A DNA stretch of 32,739 nt from an uncultured Bacteroidota bacterium (GTDB lineage: Bacteria; Bacteroidota; Bacteroidia; Flavobacteriales; Schleiferiaceae): contig CAJXNI010000028.1 of NCBI GenBank assembly GCA_913057235.1, forward strand, positions 1 through 32,739, in the 5' to 3' direction. Positions 8,539-17,543 of this stretch are shown here, in pieces (within the stretch, counting starts at the first letter, position 1; each line of letters opens with the position of its first letter). Made by a program: the position numbers and the translations under genes. The notes beneath the pieces are model-generated. The model worked only from the letters and a program-made list of their open reading frames with translations, was not told the origin of the DNA and did no database searches.

Positions 8539-10032
8539 ATGAAAAATTCATTTAAGTTGCTATTGCCGTTGGGCAGCATTTTGCTACTTCTTACGGCATG
8601 CCAAAGTCCATTGCCAAGCATGCAAATAAGTGCTTTTCAAACTTCCGCTCAAGGCGAAAAACTAGCATCGGTAGCGCACCAGCCCACCCAGGATTCTGCC
8701 AATCTGGTTTTGTACCCCGAGCAAAAATTCCAAACCATTACAGGCTTTGGTGGGGCTTTTACGGAGTCTACGGCCTACCTTCTCAATCAGATGAGTGCCG
8801 GAGTGCGCGATTCCATTTTACGTGCCTATTTTAGTGAAGCAGGCGCCCGATATTCGCTCACTCGCACCCACATGAATAGTTGTGATTTTTCGTTAAAAAA
8901 TTACAGCTATGCGCCAGTTGCAGGTGATACCCAACTGACTCATTTCTCGGTGCAGCAAGATGAAGAAGACCTCATTCCCATTATTCAACAAGCTCAAAAA
9001 ATCAGTGAAAACGGGTTTAAAATAATTGCCTCCCCATGGACCGCCCCACCCTGGATGAAAACCAACCAAGATTGGAACGGAGGAAAGCTTTTACCTGAAT
9101 ACTACGAAACCTGGGCACTTTTTTTTAGCAAGTATCACCAGGCTTACGCTCAAAAGGGTATTGACATTTGGGCCTTTACCGTTGAGAATGAACCCTTAGG
9201 CAATGACGCCAATTGGGAAAGTATGCACTATACGCCCGAAGAGATGGCCACCTTTGTAAAAAACCATTTAGCTCCCCAATTGAATCAAGACGGCATTCAG
9301 TCTAAAATTCTGGTGTATGATCAAAACCGAGGCGAAGAATTAGAAGAGTGGGTAAACGTACTGCTGCAAGATCAGGAATTACTACCGCACATTTACGGCA
9401 CCGCGGTACATTGGTATACCGGCACACAAAGTTGGTTTCCGCAGTCATTGCAGCACACCCATAATCTGGCACCTGAGAAAAGCATCATTCACACAGAAGG
9501 CTGTGTAGATGCCGAAATACCCCATTGGCAAGATGATGCCTGGTATTGGAAAAAAGAAGCTACTGACTGGGGCTATGACTGGGCTAAAGCCGAAAACAAA
9601 CATCTGCATCCTAAGTATGTACCCACTTACCGCTACGCCCGTGATATTATTGGTTGCTTAAACAATTGGGTAGAAGGCTGGGTGGATTGGAATATGGTGC
9701 TGGATCATAAAGGAGGACCCAATTTAGCGCAGAACTGGTGCGTAGCTCCAGTATTAGTAAAGCCCCAGGAAAATGAGGTGTACTTTACCCCGCTCTACTA
9801 CGTACTAAAGCACTTTAGCCGTTTTATACAACCCGGTGCTCAAAGAATTGGCTTTTCATTAAACAATCCTGAGCTTATGGCTACGGCCGTGCAAAACCCT
9901 AGCGGGCAATTGGTGGTAGTTGTGCTCAACACCACCAAATCCAAACAAAACCTAGTCCTTTCTGTAGGCCGCCAAAAAGCCAGCCTGGTGGTTGGTGCGC
10001 AGTCTTTACAAACTATACAAATAGAACCCTGA
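8539..10032 (+). CDS. GH30 beta-glucosidase/beta-1,6-glucanase lipoprotein
   Basis: A 497-residue lipoprotein with lipobox Cys at residue 21. The GH30 (beta/alpha)8 domain starts at QTITGFGGAFTESTAYLL. The acid/base is in VENEP (E218), and the nucleophile is E320 in IIHTEG. The C-terminal side beta domain is complete (to about residue 495). The layout matches GH30 subfamily 1, which in marine laminarin loci removes the beta-1,6-linked glucose branches. That role is inferred from context, since the family also includes glucosylceramidase-type and other beta-glucosidases. It is probably periplasmic or surface-located, working with the GH16 enzyme. Confidence 0.88.
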   Translation: MKNSFKLLLPLGSILLLLTACQSPLPSMQISAFQTSAQGEKLASVAHQPTQDSANLVLYPEQKFQTITGFGGAFTESTAYLLNQMSAGVRDSILRAYFSEAGARYSLTRTHMNSCDFSLKNYSYAPVAGDTQLTHFSVQQDEEDLIPIIQQAQKISENGFKIIASPWTAPPWMKTNQDWNGGKLLPEYYETWALFFSKYHQAYAQKGIDIWAFTVENEPLGNDANWESMHYTPEEMATFVKNHLAPQLNQDGIQSKILVYDQNRGEELEEWVNVLLQDQELLPHIYGTAVHWYTGTQSWFPQSLQHTHNLAPEKSIIHTEGCVDAEIPHWQDDAWYWKKEATDWGYDWAKAENKHLHPKYVPTYRYARDIIGCLNNWVEGWVDWNMVLDHKGGPNLAQNWCVAPVLVKPQENEVYFTPLYYVLKHFSRFIQPGAQRIGFSLNNPELMATAVQNPSGQLVVVVLNTTKSKQNLVLSVGRQKASLVVGAQSLQTIQIEP

Positions 10033-10048
10033 AAGCTTAAAGGCATTT

Positions 10049-13000
10049 ATGAGTAAATCCCATTTATACGTAGGTCAAACGCCTGTTAAAGATATCAATC
10101 CAGCTGGCGGAACTGGTGAATTCACCCATCTTGATGGCGAGGTATTTTATAAAATTAAGGGCTTTGAAAACATGGCACCGTTTTTAATGACAGTGGTAAG
10201 CCCTAACAATCATTGGATGTTTCTGGCTAGTAACGGAGCCTTAACAGCCGGAAGAAAAAACCCCGAATGGTCTCTATTCCCTTATTACACAGATGATAAA
10301 ATTTTAGACAGTGCCGAAATTACCGGTAGTAAAACAATTCTAAGAGTACAACAAGCCTCTCAAATTCTGCTTTGGGAACCATTCTCTGGTTTTTACCCCG
10401 GTGCCTACTCCATAACCCGCAATCTCTATAAAAACCGGGTGGGCAATAAAGTAATCTTTGAAGAAGTTAATCATGATTTAAGCCTGCGCTTTCAATACCA
10501 GTGGACTTTCTCTGATGCGTATGGATTTGTAAAAAAAGCAACCTTGGAAAACCTGGGGGCAACAACCTGCAATTTGGAGCTTTTAGACGGCCTGCAAAAT
10601 ATACTTCCCGCGGGTGTAAATAGCCAATTACAAGAAACACGTAGTACCCTGGTAGACGCTTACAAAAAGAACGAGCTGGACCCTGAAAATGGTTTAGGCA
10701 TCTTCTCGCTGAGCTCTATGATTGTTGACAAAGCAGAACCCAGTGAAGCCCTCAGCGCCACCACGGTTTTTACTACGGGTCTCAGCCCGAAGTTGCATCT
10801 GCTTTCCAGCCGTCAGTTACAGGGCTTTCGTTTAGGAAGAGATTTAGAACCAGAGACTTTTACCAAAGCCGTCAAAGGCGCCTACTTCACCTGCAGCCAA
10901 GAAGAATTAGCCCCTGGCCAAACTAAAAATTGGTACACCATTGCAGAGGTCAATCAGTCCACAGCGCAGGTTTTAAACCTTAAAGCCGCCTTAACTAAGC
11001 CTCAAGAGCTTATAGGGCATTTAGAGGCCAGTATTGGTGAAGACACGCAAGCCTTAAAAACCCTGGTAGGCTTAGCCGATGGCTTACAGCGCGGGGGTGA
11101 AAAGCTCAGCACGGGTAGGCATTTTTCCAACGTGCTTTTTAACATCATGCGGGGCGGTGTATTTGATGGTCAATACCAAGTTTTAAGCTCAGAACTAGGC
11201 CAATACCTGCTAAGCTGCAACAAGGAACTCTACCAACAAGTATCAGATTGGCTAGAGAATTTACCCCAACGCATTCTCTACCAAGACTTATTAGCAGAAG
11301 CACAAAGCCTTAAAAACCCGCATCTGTACCGCTTGTGCCGTGAGTTTTTGCCGCTGTCATTTAGCCGTAGGCATGGTGACCCTAGCCGCCCCTGGAATAG
11401 TTTCAACATTGATGTGCAAGATGAGAAAGGGCAAAAGAAACATGCCTTTGAAGGAAACTGGCGCGATATCTTTCAAAACTGGGAGGCCCTGGCTTTTTCA
11501 TTTCCAGCCTTTATAGAAGGTATGATCGCGAAGTTTGTAAATGCCTCTACGCTAGATGGCTACAACCCCTACCGAATTACCCATGAAGGTATTGACTGGG
11601 AAATTATTGAACCTGATGACCCTTGGTCATACATTGGCTACTGGGGAGACCACCAGGTGATTTACCTGCAAAAATTATTAGAACACGCGCGCCAGCACTA
11701 TCCTAAACTGGTGCAAAGCATGCTCACTGAATCTAATTTTGTGTATGCCTGTGTGCCCTATCGTATCAGAGATTACCAATCGATTAAAGAAAACCCCAAT
11801 GATACCATTGACTTTGACCACGCGCTGAATGGTATATTGGAAGAGCAATACCGCAGTTTAGGCAGTGATGGTAAATTGGTAAGTCATTCTGGGCAATTAC
11901 TACGGGCTAACCTCACGGAAAAATTACTGGTAATGGCGCTTACCAAATTGTACAACTTTGTGCCCGATGGCGGAATTTGGCTCAACACCCAGAGACCTGA
12001 GTGGAATGATGCCAACAATGCCCTGGTGGGGAATGGGCTTAGTCTGGTAACCCTGCACTATTTGCGTAGATTTTTAGTTTTCGCGCAAGAGCTTTGGCAA
12101 GAAAGCCCCTCAAAAACAGTAGAATTACAAAGCCCGGTGGCGGTTCTATTGAGAGAACTTAAACAAATACTTAGTGAGGCGCCAAATCAATTTAACCCCA
12201 AAAGCCGTGAAGCTTTTGTAGATGCCATGGGCAAAGCGGGTGAAAAATACCGCAAGGCGGTGTACACGGCTCAGGACCAAGACAGCACAACAGTAGCTTT
12301 TGCAGAAATTGCCGAAACGCTGGCTCAGGCTCAATCATTAATTGAAAAAACGCTGGCCAATAGCAAGCGTGAAGACGGCTTATACCATGCCTACAACTTG
12401 TTAAAGTTTGATGAAGAGGGTGCGCACGTCTCCTACTTGTACGAAATGTTAGAAGGCCAGGTAGCTGCTCTGAGCTCCCAAACCCTGGGTGCCCACCAGG
12501 CCCTGGAACTTTTAGACGCTTTAAAAAGCAGTAGCATGTTTAGGGAAGACCAGTACAGCTACATGCTCTACCCTAACCGAACTTTGGCTCCGTTTATTCA
12601 AAAAAATAACCTGCCAGAACATACCCTCAAACAATCAGCTTTAATTCAAAAGCTTTTAAAAAGCGGTAAAAACAAGTTGGTGGAGGCCGACAGCCGCGGA
12701 GGGGTTCACTTCAGCAAAAACCTACACAACGCCAAAGATGTAAAAGCAGTGCTTCAAGAAATGCAGTCTGGGCCGCTGGCTCTTGAGGCTAAGGCCGATG
12801 AATCGCTGATTTTAGAAGCTTTTGAAGCGGTTTTTAACCACCATGCCTTTACCGGCCGTTCCGGCACCTTTTACGGCTATGAAGGCCTAGGCAGCATTTA
12901 CTGGCACATGGTAAGCAAGCTGCTTTTGGCCATTCAGGAGACTATACACCAAGCGGTAAAGCAAAATGCTGAACCGGCCGTGTTAGGCCAACTTTTAGCC

Positions 13001-13492
13001 CATTTTTATGAAACTAGAGCTGGCATTGGCATTAATAAAGATCCTAAGCTCTACGGTGCTTTCCCCACTGATGCCTATTCGCACACACCAGCAGATGCAG
13101 GCGCTCAACAGCCCGGCCTTACTGGTCAGGTGAAAGAAGATATCATTACCCGTTGGGCCGTGCTGGGTATTCAAATACACAAGGGGCAAATCCATTTTAA
13201 TCCGGTTATTTTTAGTCGTAGCGAATTGTTGTCAGAAACCGAAACTTTTGAATTTGTAAACACCGATGGGGTGCTCACCGAGACCCTAGTGAAGGCGGGG
13301 CAAATGGCTTTTACCTACTGCGGTACTTTATTCGTGTATAATTGGTCTCAGGAACCTCAAATTGAGGTTACCGAAAAGGGTCAGGAAGCCCAAGCCACAT
13401 CGGGCTTGACCCTAAGCCCAGAGCACAGTGCTGCTATATTTAATCGCAACGGTGTGGTGCAAAAAGTAGAATTGTTTTACCCCTTTAGATAA
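10049..13492 (+). CDS. Beta-1,3-oligoglucan phosphorylase, GH149-like
   Basis: A very large cytoplasmic enzyme (1147 residues, no signal peptide or membrane segment). The size and architecture fit GH149: an N-terminal beta-sandwich (about 1-310), a helical linker and an (alpha/alpha)6 barrel (from about 420). Typical stretches are FLMTVVSPNNHWMFL, GDPSRPWNSFNIDV, FEGNWRDIFQNWEAL and DPWSYIGYWGDHQVIYL. In the related GH94 family a catalytic Asp lies in a comparable position, so D473 in NWRD is a candidate general acid (inference). GH149 enzymes phosphorolyse beta-1,3-gluco-oligosaccharides to glucose-1-phosphate, saving ATP. It lies between GH30 and the two GH17 genes with gaps of 16 and 11 nt. 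GH94 or GH161 are the main alternatives. Confidence 0.8.
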   Translation: MSKSHLYVGQTPVKDINPAGGTGEFTHLDGEVFYKIKGFENMAPFLMTVVSPNNHWMFLASNGALTAGRKNPEWSLFPYYTDDKILDSAEITGSKTILRVQQASQILLWEPFSGFYPGAYSITRNLYKNRVGNKVIFEEVNHDLSLRFQYQWTFSDAYGFVKKATLENLGATTCNLELLDGLQNILPAGVNSQLQETRSTLVDAYKKNELDPENGLGIFSLSSMIVDKAEPSEALSATTVFTTGLSPKLHLLSSRQLQGFRLGRDLEPETFTKAVKGAYFTCSQEELAPGQTKNWYTIAEVNQSTAQVLNLKAALTKPQELIGHLEASIGEDTQALKTLVGLADGLQRGGEKLSTGRHFSNVLFNIMRGGVFDGQYQVLSSELGQYLLSCNKELYQQVSDWLENLPQRILYQDLLAEAQSLKNPHLYRLCREFLPLSFSRRHGDPSRPWNSFNIDVQDEKGQKKHAFEGNWRDIFQNWEALAFSFPAFIEGMIAKFVNASTLDGYNPYRITHEGIDWEIIEPDDPWSYIGYWGDHQVIYLQKLLEHARQHYPKLVQSMLTESNFVYACVPYRIRDYQSIKENPNDTIDFDHALNGILEEQYRSLGSDGKLVSHSGQLLRANLTEKLLVMALTKLYNFVPDGGIWLNTQRPEWNDANNALVGNGLSLVTLHYLRRFLVFAQELWQESPSKTVELQSPVAVLLRELKQILSEAPNQFNPKSREAFVDAMGKAGEKYRKAVYTAQDQDSTTVAFAEIAETLAQAQSLIEKTLANSKREDGLYHAYNLLKFDEEGAHVSYLYEMLEGQVAALSSQTLGAHQALELLDALKSSSMFREDQYSYMLYPNRTLAPFIQKNNLPEHTLKQSALIQKLLKSGKNKLVEADSRGGVHFSKNLHNAKDVKAVLQEMQSGPLALEAKADESLILEAFEAVFNHHAFTGRSGTFYGYEGLGSIYWHMVSKLLLAIQETIHQAVKQNAEPAVLGQLLAHFYETRAGIGINKDPKLYGAFPTDAYSHTPADAGAQQPGLTGQVKEDIITRWAVLGIQIHKGQIHFNPVIFSRSELLSETETFEFVNTDGVLTETLVKAGQMAFTYCGTLFVYNWSQEPQIEVTEKGQEAQATSGLTLSPEHSAAIFNRNGVVQKVELFYPFR

Positions 13493-13503
13493 ACGCTAAA
13501 AGC

Positions 13504-14388
13504 ATGTCTTATTCCAAACAAAAAATACGCTCTCTTACCGGTGTAAATGTTGCGGGCTTTACAGCCGATGAACTACACCACTATTTTTTAAGCACCCTCA
13601 AGCAAGGAATGCACGGCTTGTGCTTTAGTGCCTATGAAGAAGGGCAAAAACCTGGGGATACCCTCACCTATTCTCAAGTGGAAAAGCGCCTGAAAGTCTT
13701 GAAACCCTACGTGCAGTGGATCCGCACTTTCAGTTGTACGGAAGGTAATGAGCTTGTTGCCAAAGCCAGTAAAGGCATGGGGCTAAAAACCTTAACCGGA
13801 GCCTGGCTGAGTGACGATCTGGAAAAAAATGAGATGGAAATTGAAGCTTTGATTGACTTAGCGCAACAAGGTTATGTAGACATTGCAGCTGTTGGCAATG
13901 AAGTGCTGTACAGAGAAGAGCTGGATGAAAAACAGTTGCTAGAATATATTGGCCGGGTAAAAAAGGCGCTCCCTCACCTCCCGGTGGGCTACGTAGATGC
14001 TTACTATGAGTTTGAAAACCGCCCCCAATTAGCCGCAGCCTGTGACGTGATTTTGGCCAACTGCTATCCGTTTTGGGAAGGCTGTCCGCTGGAATATTCA
14101 CTGCTATACATGAAAGACATGTACCATAGAGCGCAAAAAGCGGCTCCTGAAAAAAAAGTGATCATTACTGAAACGGGCTGGCCTAGCAAGGGCGAGGACT
14201 TCAACGGTGCACACCCATCGCATGAAAATGCTATCCGTTATTTTTTAAATACCCAGCAATGGGCTCAGGAAGATAATCTAGAGGTTTTCTATTTTTCTTC
14301 TTTTGATGAAGACTGGAAAACAGGTGATGAAGGAGATGTGGGCGCCTACTGGGGCTTATGGGATAAAAACGGGAACTTAAAATACTGA
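13504..14388 (+). CDS. GH17 beta-1,3-glucanase/transglycosylase, cytoplasmic, copy 1
   Basis: A 294-residue enzyme consisting of a single GH17 (beta/alpha)8 domain. The acid/base is E133 in AVGNEV and the nucleophile is E223 in IITETGWPSKG; both motifs are textbook. No signal peptide is present: the protein starts MSYSKQKIRSLTGVNVAG, close to the first barrel strand. It therefore appears to act in the cytoplasm, alongside the phosphorylase 11 nt upstream. Likely substrates are imported unbranched laminari-oligosaccharides, either hydrolysed or transglycosylated. It is followed after 1 nt by a second GH17 gene. Confidence 0.88.
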   Translation: MSYSKQKIRSLTGVNVAGFTADELHHYFLSTLKQGMHGLCFSAYEEGQKPGDTLTYSQVEKRLKVLKPYVQWIRTFSCTEGNELVAKASKGMGLKTLTGAWLSDDLEKNEMEIEALIDLAQQGYVDIAAVGNEVLYREELDEKQLLEYIGRVKKALPHLPVGYVDAYYEFENRPQLAAACDVILANCYPFWEGCPLEYSLLYMKDMYHRAQKAAPEKKVIITETGWPSKGEDFNGAHPSHENAIRYFLNTQQWAQEDNLEVFYFSSFDEDWKTGDEGDVGAYWGLWDKNGNLKY

Positions 14389-14389
14389 G

Positions 14390-15301
14390 ATGAACCAAAA
14401 GAGATTGCCTTTTGCCAAAGCCATTTGCTACTCGGGCTTCCGGGAAGGGCAAAGCCCTGAGACAGACACTTTCCCAAGCTATGCTGAAGTTAAGGAAGAC
14501 CTGGAAATATTGCATGAAAACTGGTCTTTCTTGCGACTGTATGCTTGTGACCAGCATGCTAAAACCGTCTTGGAAGTTATTGAAAAAGAGGGCTTCAATT
14601 TTAAGGTAATGCTTGGGGCCTACATCACTGCCGAGGTAAACAACCCCAATTGCCCCTGGGGCGGTGAATACTCAGAACAGCAGCTGCGCGAGAACAAGGC
14701 TCATAACAAAGCAGAGGTAAAGAGGCTGATTGAATGGGCTTACCGCTATCCCGAGATTATTAATGCGGTTTCTGCCGGCAATGAGGCTACGGTTGACTGG
14801 ACCGACCATTTGGTACCGGTGGATAGCTTGTTGCGCTATGTAAAGAAAATTAAAGAATGTGTGAGCCAGCCGGTTACTTTCTGTGAAAACTATGTGCCCT
14901 GGTTAGACAAGCTAAAGCCCGTAGCTGAAGTTTTGGACTTTATTTCCATTCACACCTACCCGGTTTGGGAATATAAAAGCATAGAAGAAGGTTTGGCGGT
15001 GAGTAAAGCTAACTATGAAGCGGTGGCCAAAGCTTACCCCAACCATCAAATTGTGATTACCGAGGCCGGTTGGGCCACTCAGTCTAATGGAAGAGGCATT
15101 GAACCCCATCAGGTAAATGAAGAATTTCAAAAACGCTATTATCAGGAATTAATGGCTTGGGCCGATGAGGCGCAAATTCTCATTTACTATTTTGAAGCTT
15201 TTGATGAGTCTTGGAAAGGCTCTGACCACCCGCAAGAACCGGAAAAGCACTGGGGCCTCTACCGCCTTAATCGCAGCCCAAAACTGGCTATGACTCCATA
15301 G
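14390..15301 (+). CDS. GH17 beta-1,3-glucanase/transglycosylase, cytoplasmic, copy 2
   Basis: A 303-residue GH17 enzyme with acid/base E132 (SAGNEA) and nucleophile E225 (VITEAGW). It also lacks a signal peptide. It starts 1 nt after the stop of copy 1 and is the last gene of the operon. It is clearly diverged from copy 1, for example in the segment of about residues 85-105 with NNPNCPWGGEYS, so the two may differ in chain-length or branch preference. The 3' end overlaps, in antisense, the tail of the frameshifted gene on the minus strand. Confidence 0.88.
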   Translation: MNQKRLPFAKAICYSGFREGQSPETDTFPSYAEVKEDLEILHENWSFLRLYACDQHAKTVLEVIEKEGFNFKVMLGAYITAEVNNPNCPWGGEYSEQQLRENKAHNKAEVKRLIEWAYRYPEIINAVSAGNEATVDWTDHLVPVDSLLRYVKKIKECVSQPVTFCENYVPWLDKLKPVAEVLDFISIHTYPVWEYKSIEEGLAVSKANYEAVAKAYPNHQIVITEAGWATQSNGRGIEPHQVNEEFQKRYYQELMAWADEAQILIYYFEAFDESWKGSDHPQEPEKHWGLYRLNRSPKLAMTP

Positions 15302-16065
15302 GAAGTTCTTGCAAAGAAATAAACGTTCGGCCTCGGCCTCTAATGCAGCCTCTGTTTTTTCTATGGCTTCCAGCATCCCTTTGGTGATGCGGTAATAATT
15401 TAGAAAAGCCAGATAATGCACGTTCAGCTCTTTTCGTAGACTCTCATTGGTGAAAAGTTCTTTAAAAGACAAGGGGGCACCTCAGGCCGCTCTATTTCAA
15501 AAAAAGGCGAAAGGGAATCACTTCGCACATGCTTTTCATAAGCTTCTGGGAGCATGTAGGCCAAAATTACCCGCTGCATATCTATTTCTTGAATGATGGT
15601 CATTATTTGGCCCCAAAGTTTTTGGTAGCCCAGGTCTTTAGAAACCTTTTTAAAATCATTCAGTTCGGTAGCCAATTCTACTAAAGTGGTGCGTAAACTC
15701 TTATTCTCAATAAGTGGCAACTGCCCCCAATTAATAATGGAGGTGAGTATTCCAGAACTATGGCTGGAGGTGTTAAAAACAATGGCACTAAAAAAATTAT
15801 TTAAGATTCGGTCTTCAGTCGGAAGGCTATCAAGGTAGCAGTAGCTAAGTAATTGAGCCGCAGCTAAGGTGCTTCGCTTGGCGTGGCTTTCATCAATAAG
15901 CAAGGCTTGTTTGGTGCTGTCTAACTCGCGGTAAATCTGTACGATGTATTCTTTTTCGCGATTCAGGTCTTTAAAATCCTGCCAAAGATTATTGATCACA
16001 AAGGCCACTATAACGCCCGATACCACTACAAAAAACTCGGCTAAAAACCATTTTACCTTTCTCAT
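15149..16065 (-). pseudogene. Frameshifted DUF6090-type membrane-anchored protein
   Basis: From the ATG at 16065 a 213-codon frame shows an N-terminal membrane helix (FLAEFFVVVSGVIVAFVIN) and a REKEYIVQIYREL segment typical of DUF6090 proteins of Flavobacteriia. It ends shortly after IERPEVPP. The natural continuation (LSFKELFTNESLRKELNVHY) is in the neighbouring frame from about 15472. One extra C in the C5 run (plus-strand G5, 15473-15477) would join the two. The shifted frame has no stop until 15149, inside the GH17 gene, so the native end is also probably lost. This is either a decaying gene or a sequencing error in the homopolymer. The function of the family is unknown. Confidence 0.7.
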
Positions 16066-16140
16066 GATCTTTTATTTTTACTGCTTATTCCTGATGCTAA
16101 AAGTGTTTGGTCTAAGTTCTTAAAAGATTTTTTTGCAATT

Positions 16141-16290
16141 TCGGGCAGGCCCGCCTGAATGAAATAGTCGGGCAGGCCCGCCTGAATGACGAGGCCGGAA
16201 AGACCGGACTGAATCACCTAGTCGGGCAGGCCCGCCTCGATGATCAATTAGGGCAGTCCCACCTGAATAACCTAGTTGGGCGGGATAATG
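16141..16290. repeat. 27-bp palindromic tandem repeat array
   Basis: Five units with an exact 27-nt period (16141, 16168, 16195, 16222, 16249) plus a partial sixth from 16276. The core is CGGGCAGGCCCG, a perfect inverted repeat (CGGGC-AG-GCCCG), followed by CCTGAAT. Unit 3 deviates in sequence but keeps an inverted repeat (CCGG...CCGG), and unit 5 keeps GGG...CCC. The array is much more GC-rich than its surroundings and sits in the intergenic space before the DUF1801 gene. It resembles REP-like intergenic elements. A minus-strand frame across it (16120-16380) gives only a repetitive SGGPAR-type translation and is not a gene. Confidence 0.8.
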
Positions 16291-16298
16291 CAAAAAAT

Positions 16299-16643
16299 AT
16301 GAACCCAGTAGAAAAATACATTTGGGTACAATCATCTCCCGGTAAGGAGCTGATGGATTATTGCTATCACCTGTGCACACAGCAAGGGCTTAGCCCAAAA
16401 CTGAGTTATGGCATTCCCTTTTATTACGGCCAGCGCTGGGTTTGTTACACCAATAACAAGCCCAAAGCTGGCATGGAGCTTTGCTTTACCCGAGGCTTCG
16501 AATTTGAAGACCCTACCGGGCTTTTACAGGCTCATGGCCGAAAAATGATAAAAGGAGTTACATTTAAAACTTTAGAGGAGATAGACGAGCCGGCACTTTT
16601 GGCTATATTAGAAACTGCCATCAGGCTTGACCAAAACCGTTAA
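16299..16643 (+). CDS. DUF1801 domain protein
   Basis: A 114-residue protein of the YdhG-like DUF1801 family. The family pattern YGIPFYY near residue 37, then NNKPKAGMELCF and GRKMIKGVTFKTLEEID, is present over nearly the full length. Some family members have been linked to iron handling, but the biochemical role is not settled. It begins directly after the 27-bp repeat array and precedes the BASS transporter by 27 nt, so the two may be co-transcribed. It has no signal peptide and is presumably cytoplasmic. Confidence 0.75.
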   Translation: MNPVEKYIWVQSSPGKELMDYCYHLCTQQGLSPKLSYGIPFYYGQRWVCYTNNKPKAGMELCFTRGFEFEDPTGLLQAHGRKMIKGVTFKTLEEIDEPALLAILETAIRLDQNR

Positions 16644-16670
16644 CCAGAACTTTTAATACCGTAAGCAACT

Positions 16671-17543
16671 ATGAATCAAACAGCCTCCCTTGTTTTAATT
16701 GCCGCCTTATTCATCATCATGTTTGGTATGGGGCTTACCCTTACCCTCCAGGACTTTAAACGGGTCTTAAAGTATCCCAAAGCTGTTTTGGGCGGATTGG
16801 TCAATCAAATCATACTGCTACCCTTGGTAGGTTTTGCTATTGCCTTTACCTTTAATTTAGAGCCTGCTTTGGCCGTGGGGCTTATCATTTTAGCTGCGTG
16901 CCCGGGAGGGGCCACCTCTAATTTAATTGCTCATTTGGCTAAGGGCGACACTGCCCTGAGCGTGAGTCTCACCGCAGTGAGCAGTTTAATCACTATTGTA
17001 AGCATACCCCTTTTAACGGCCCTGGCGCTAAATACCTTCATGGGCGTTAATGAAGAGGTAAATATTAACGTGCCACGCATTTTTGGGCAGTTATTGGTAA
17101 TAATTGTGATACCCGTTTCCTTAGGCATGTGGGTGCGTAAGAAAAAGCCGGCTTTTGCCGATAGCATGGAGCGCGTTGTAAAAATTGCCTCGGCCTTAGT
17201 ATTGGCTTTGGTAATTGCGGGTATTGCCATCAAGGAAAAAGAAAATATTACCAGCTATTTTGAACAGGCTGGCAGTGCCAGTTTAGCCCTGAATCTCATA
17301 ACCATGGCTTTAGGCTTCTTAACGGCCAAGCTCCTAAAATTAACCCGGCCTCAAACCATTACTCTGGCCATAGAGTCTGGTATTCAAAATGGCACCATGG
17401 CTATTGGCGTGGCCACCATAGCCCTCAACAATTCCACCATGGCCATTCCCGGGGCTATTTACAGCCTCATTATGTTTGCTACTGGTTTTGCCCTAATTTT
17501 AATTGGCACTTCAAAATCAAGCACCCTGGTAAAAGAGGCTTAA
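16671..17543 (+). CDS. Bile acid:sodium symporter (BASS) family transporter
   Basis: A 290-residue integral membrane protein with about 9-10 hydrophobic segments. Conserved motifs of the SBF/BASS family are visible: GMGLTLTLQDF near the N-terminus, AACPGGATSNLIAHLAKGD at about residues 78-96 and ESGIQNGTMAIG at about 237-248. Bacterial relatives move organic anions (for example pantoate, pyruvate-type acids or bile acids in test systems) with Na+. The substrate here is unknown. Its stop overlaps by 4 nt the end of the convergent broken gene on the minus strand. Confidence 0.85.
   Translation: MNQTASLVLIAALFIIMFGMGLTLTLQDFKRVLKYPKAVLGGLVNQIILLPLVGFAIAFTFNLEPALAVGLIILAACPGGATSNLIAHLAKGDTALSVSLTAVSSLITIVSIPLLTALALNTFMGVNEEVNINVPRIFGQLLVIIVIPVSLGMWVRKKKPAFADSMERVVKIASALVLALVIAGIAIKEKENITSYFEQAGSASLALNLITMALGFLTAKLLKLTRPQTITLAIESGIQNGTMAIGVATIALNNSTMAIPGAIYSLIMFATGFALILIGTSKSSTLVKEA

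Noticed and set aside
16141-16290. Possible CRISPR array
   Set aside because: The units are contiguous 27-bp tandem repeats without unique spacers, and no cas genes are in the window.
16120-16380. An 86-residue minus-strand open frame with repeated SGGPAR-like words
   Set aside because: It is the translation of the 27-bp palindromic repeats plus antisense of the DUF1801 gene, with no family resemblance and no promoter.
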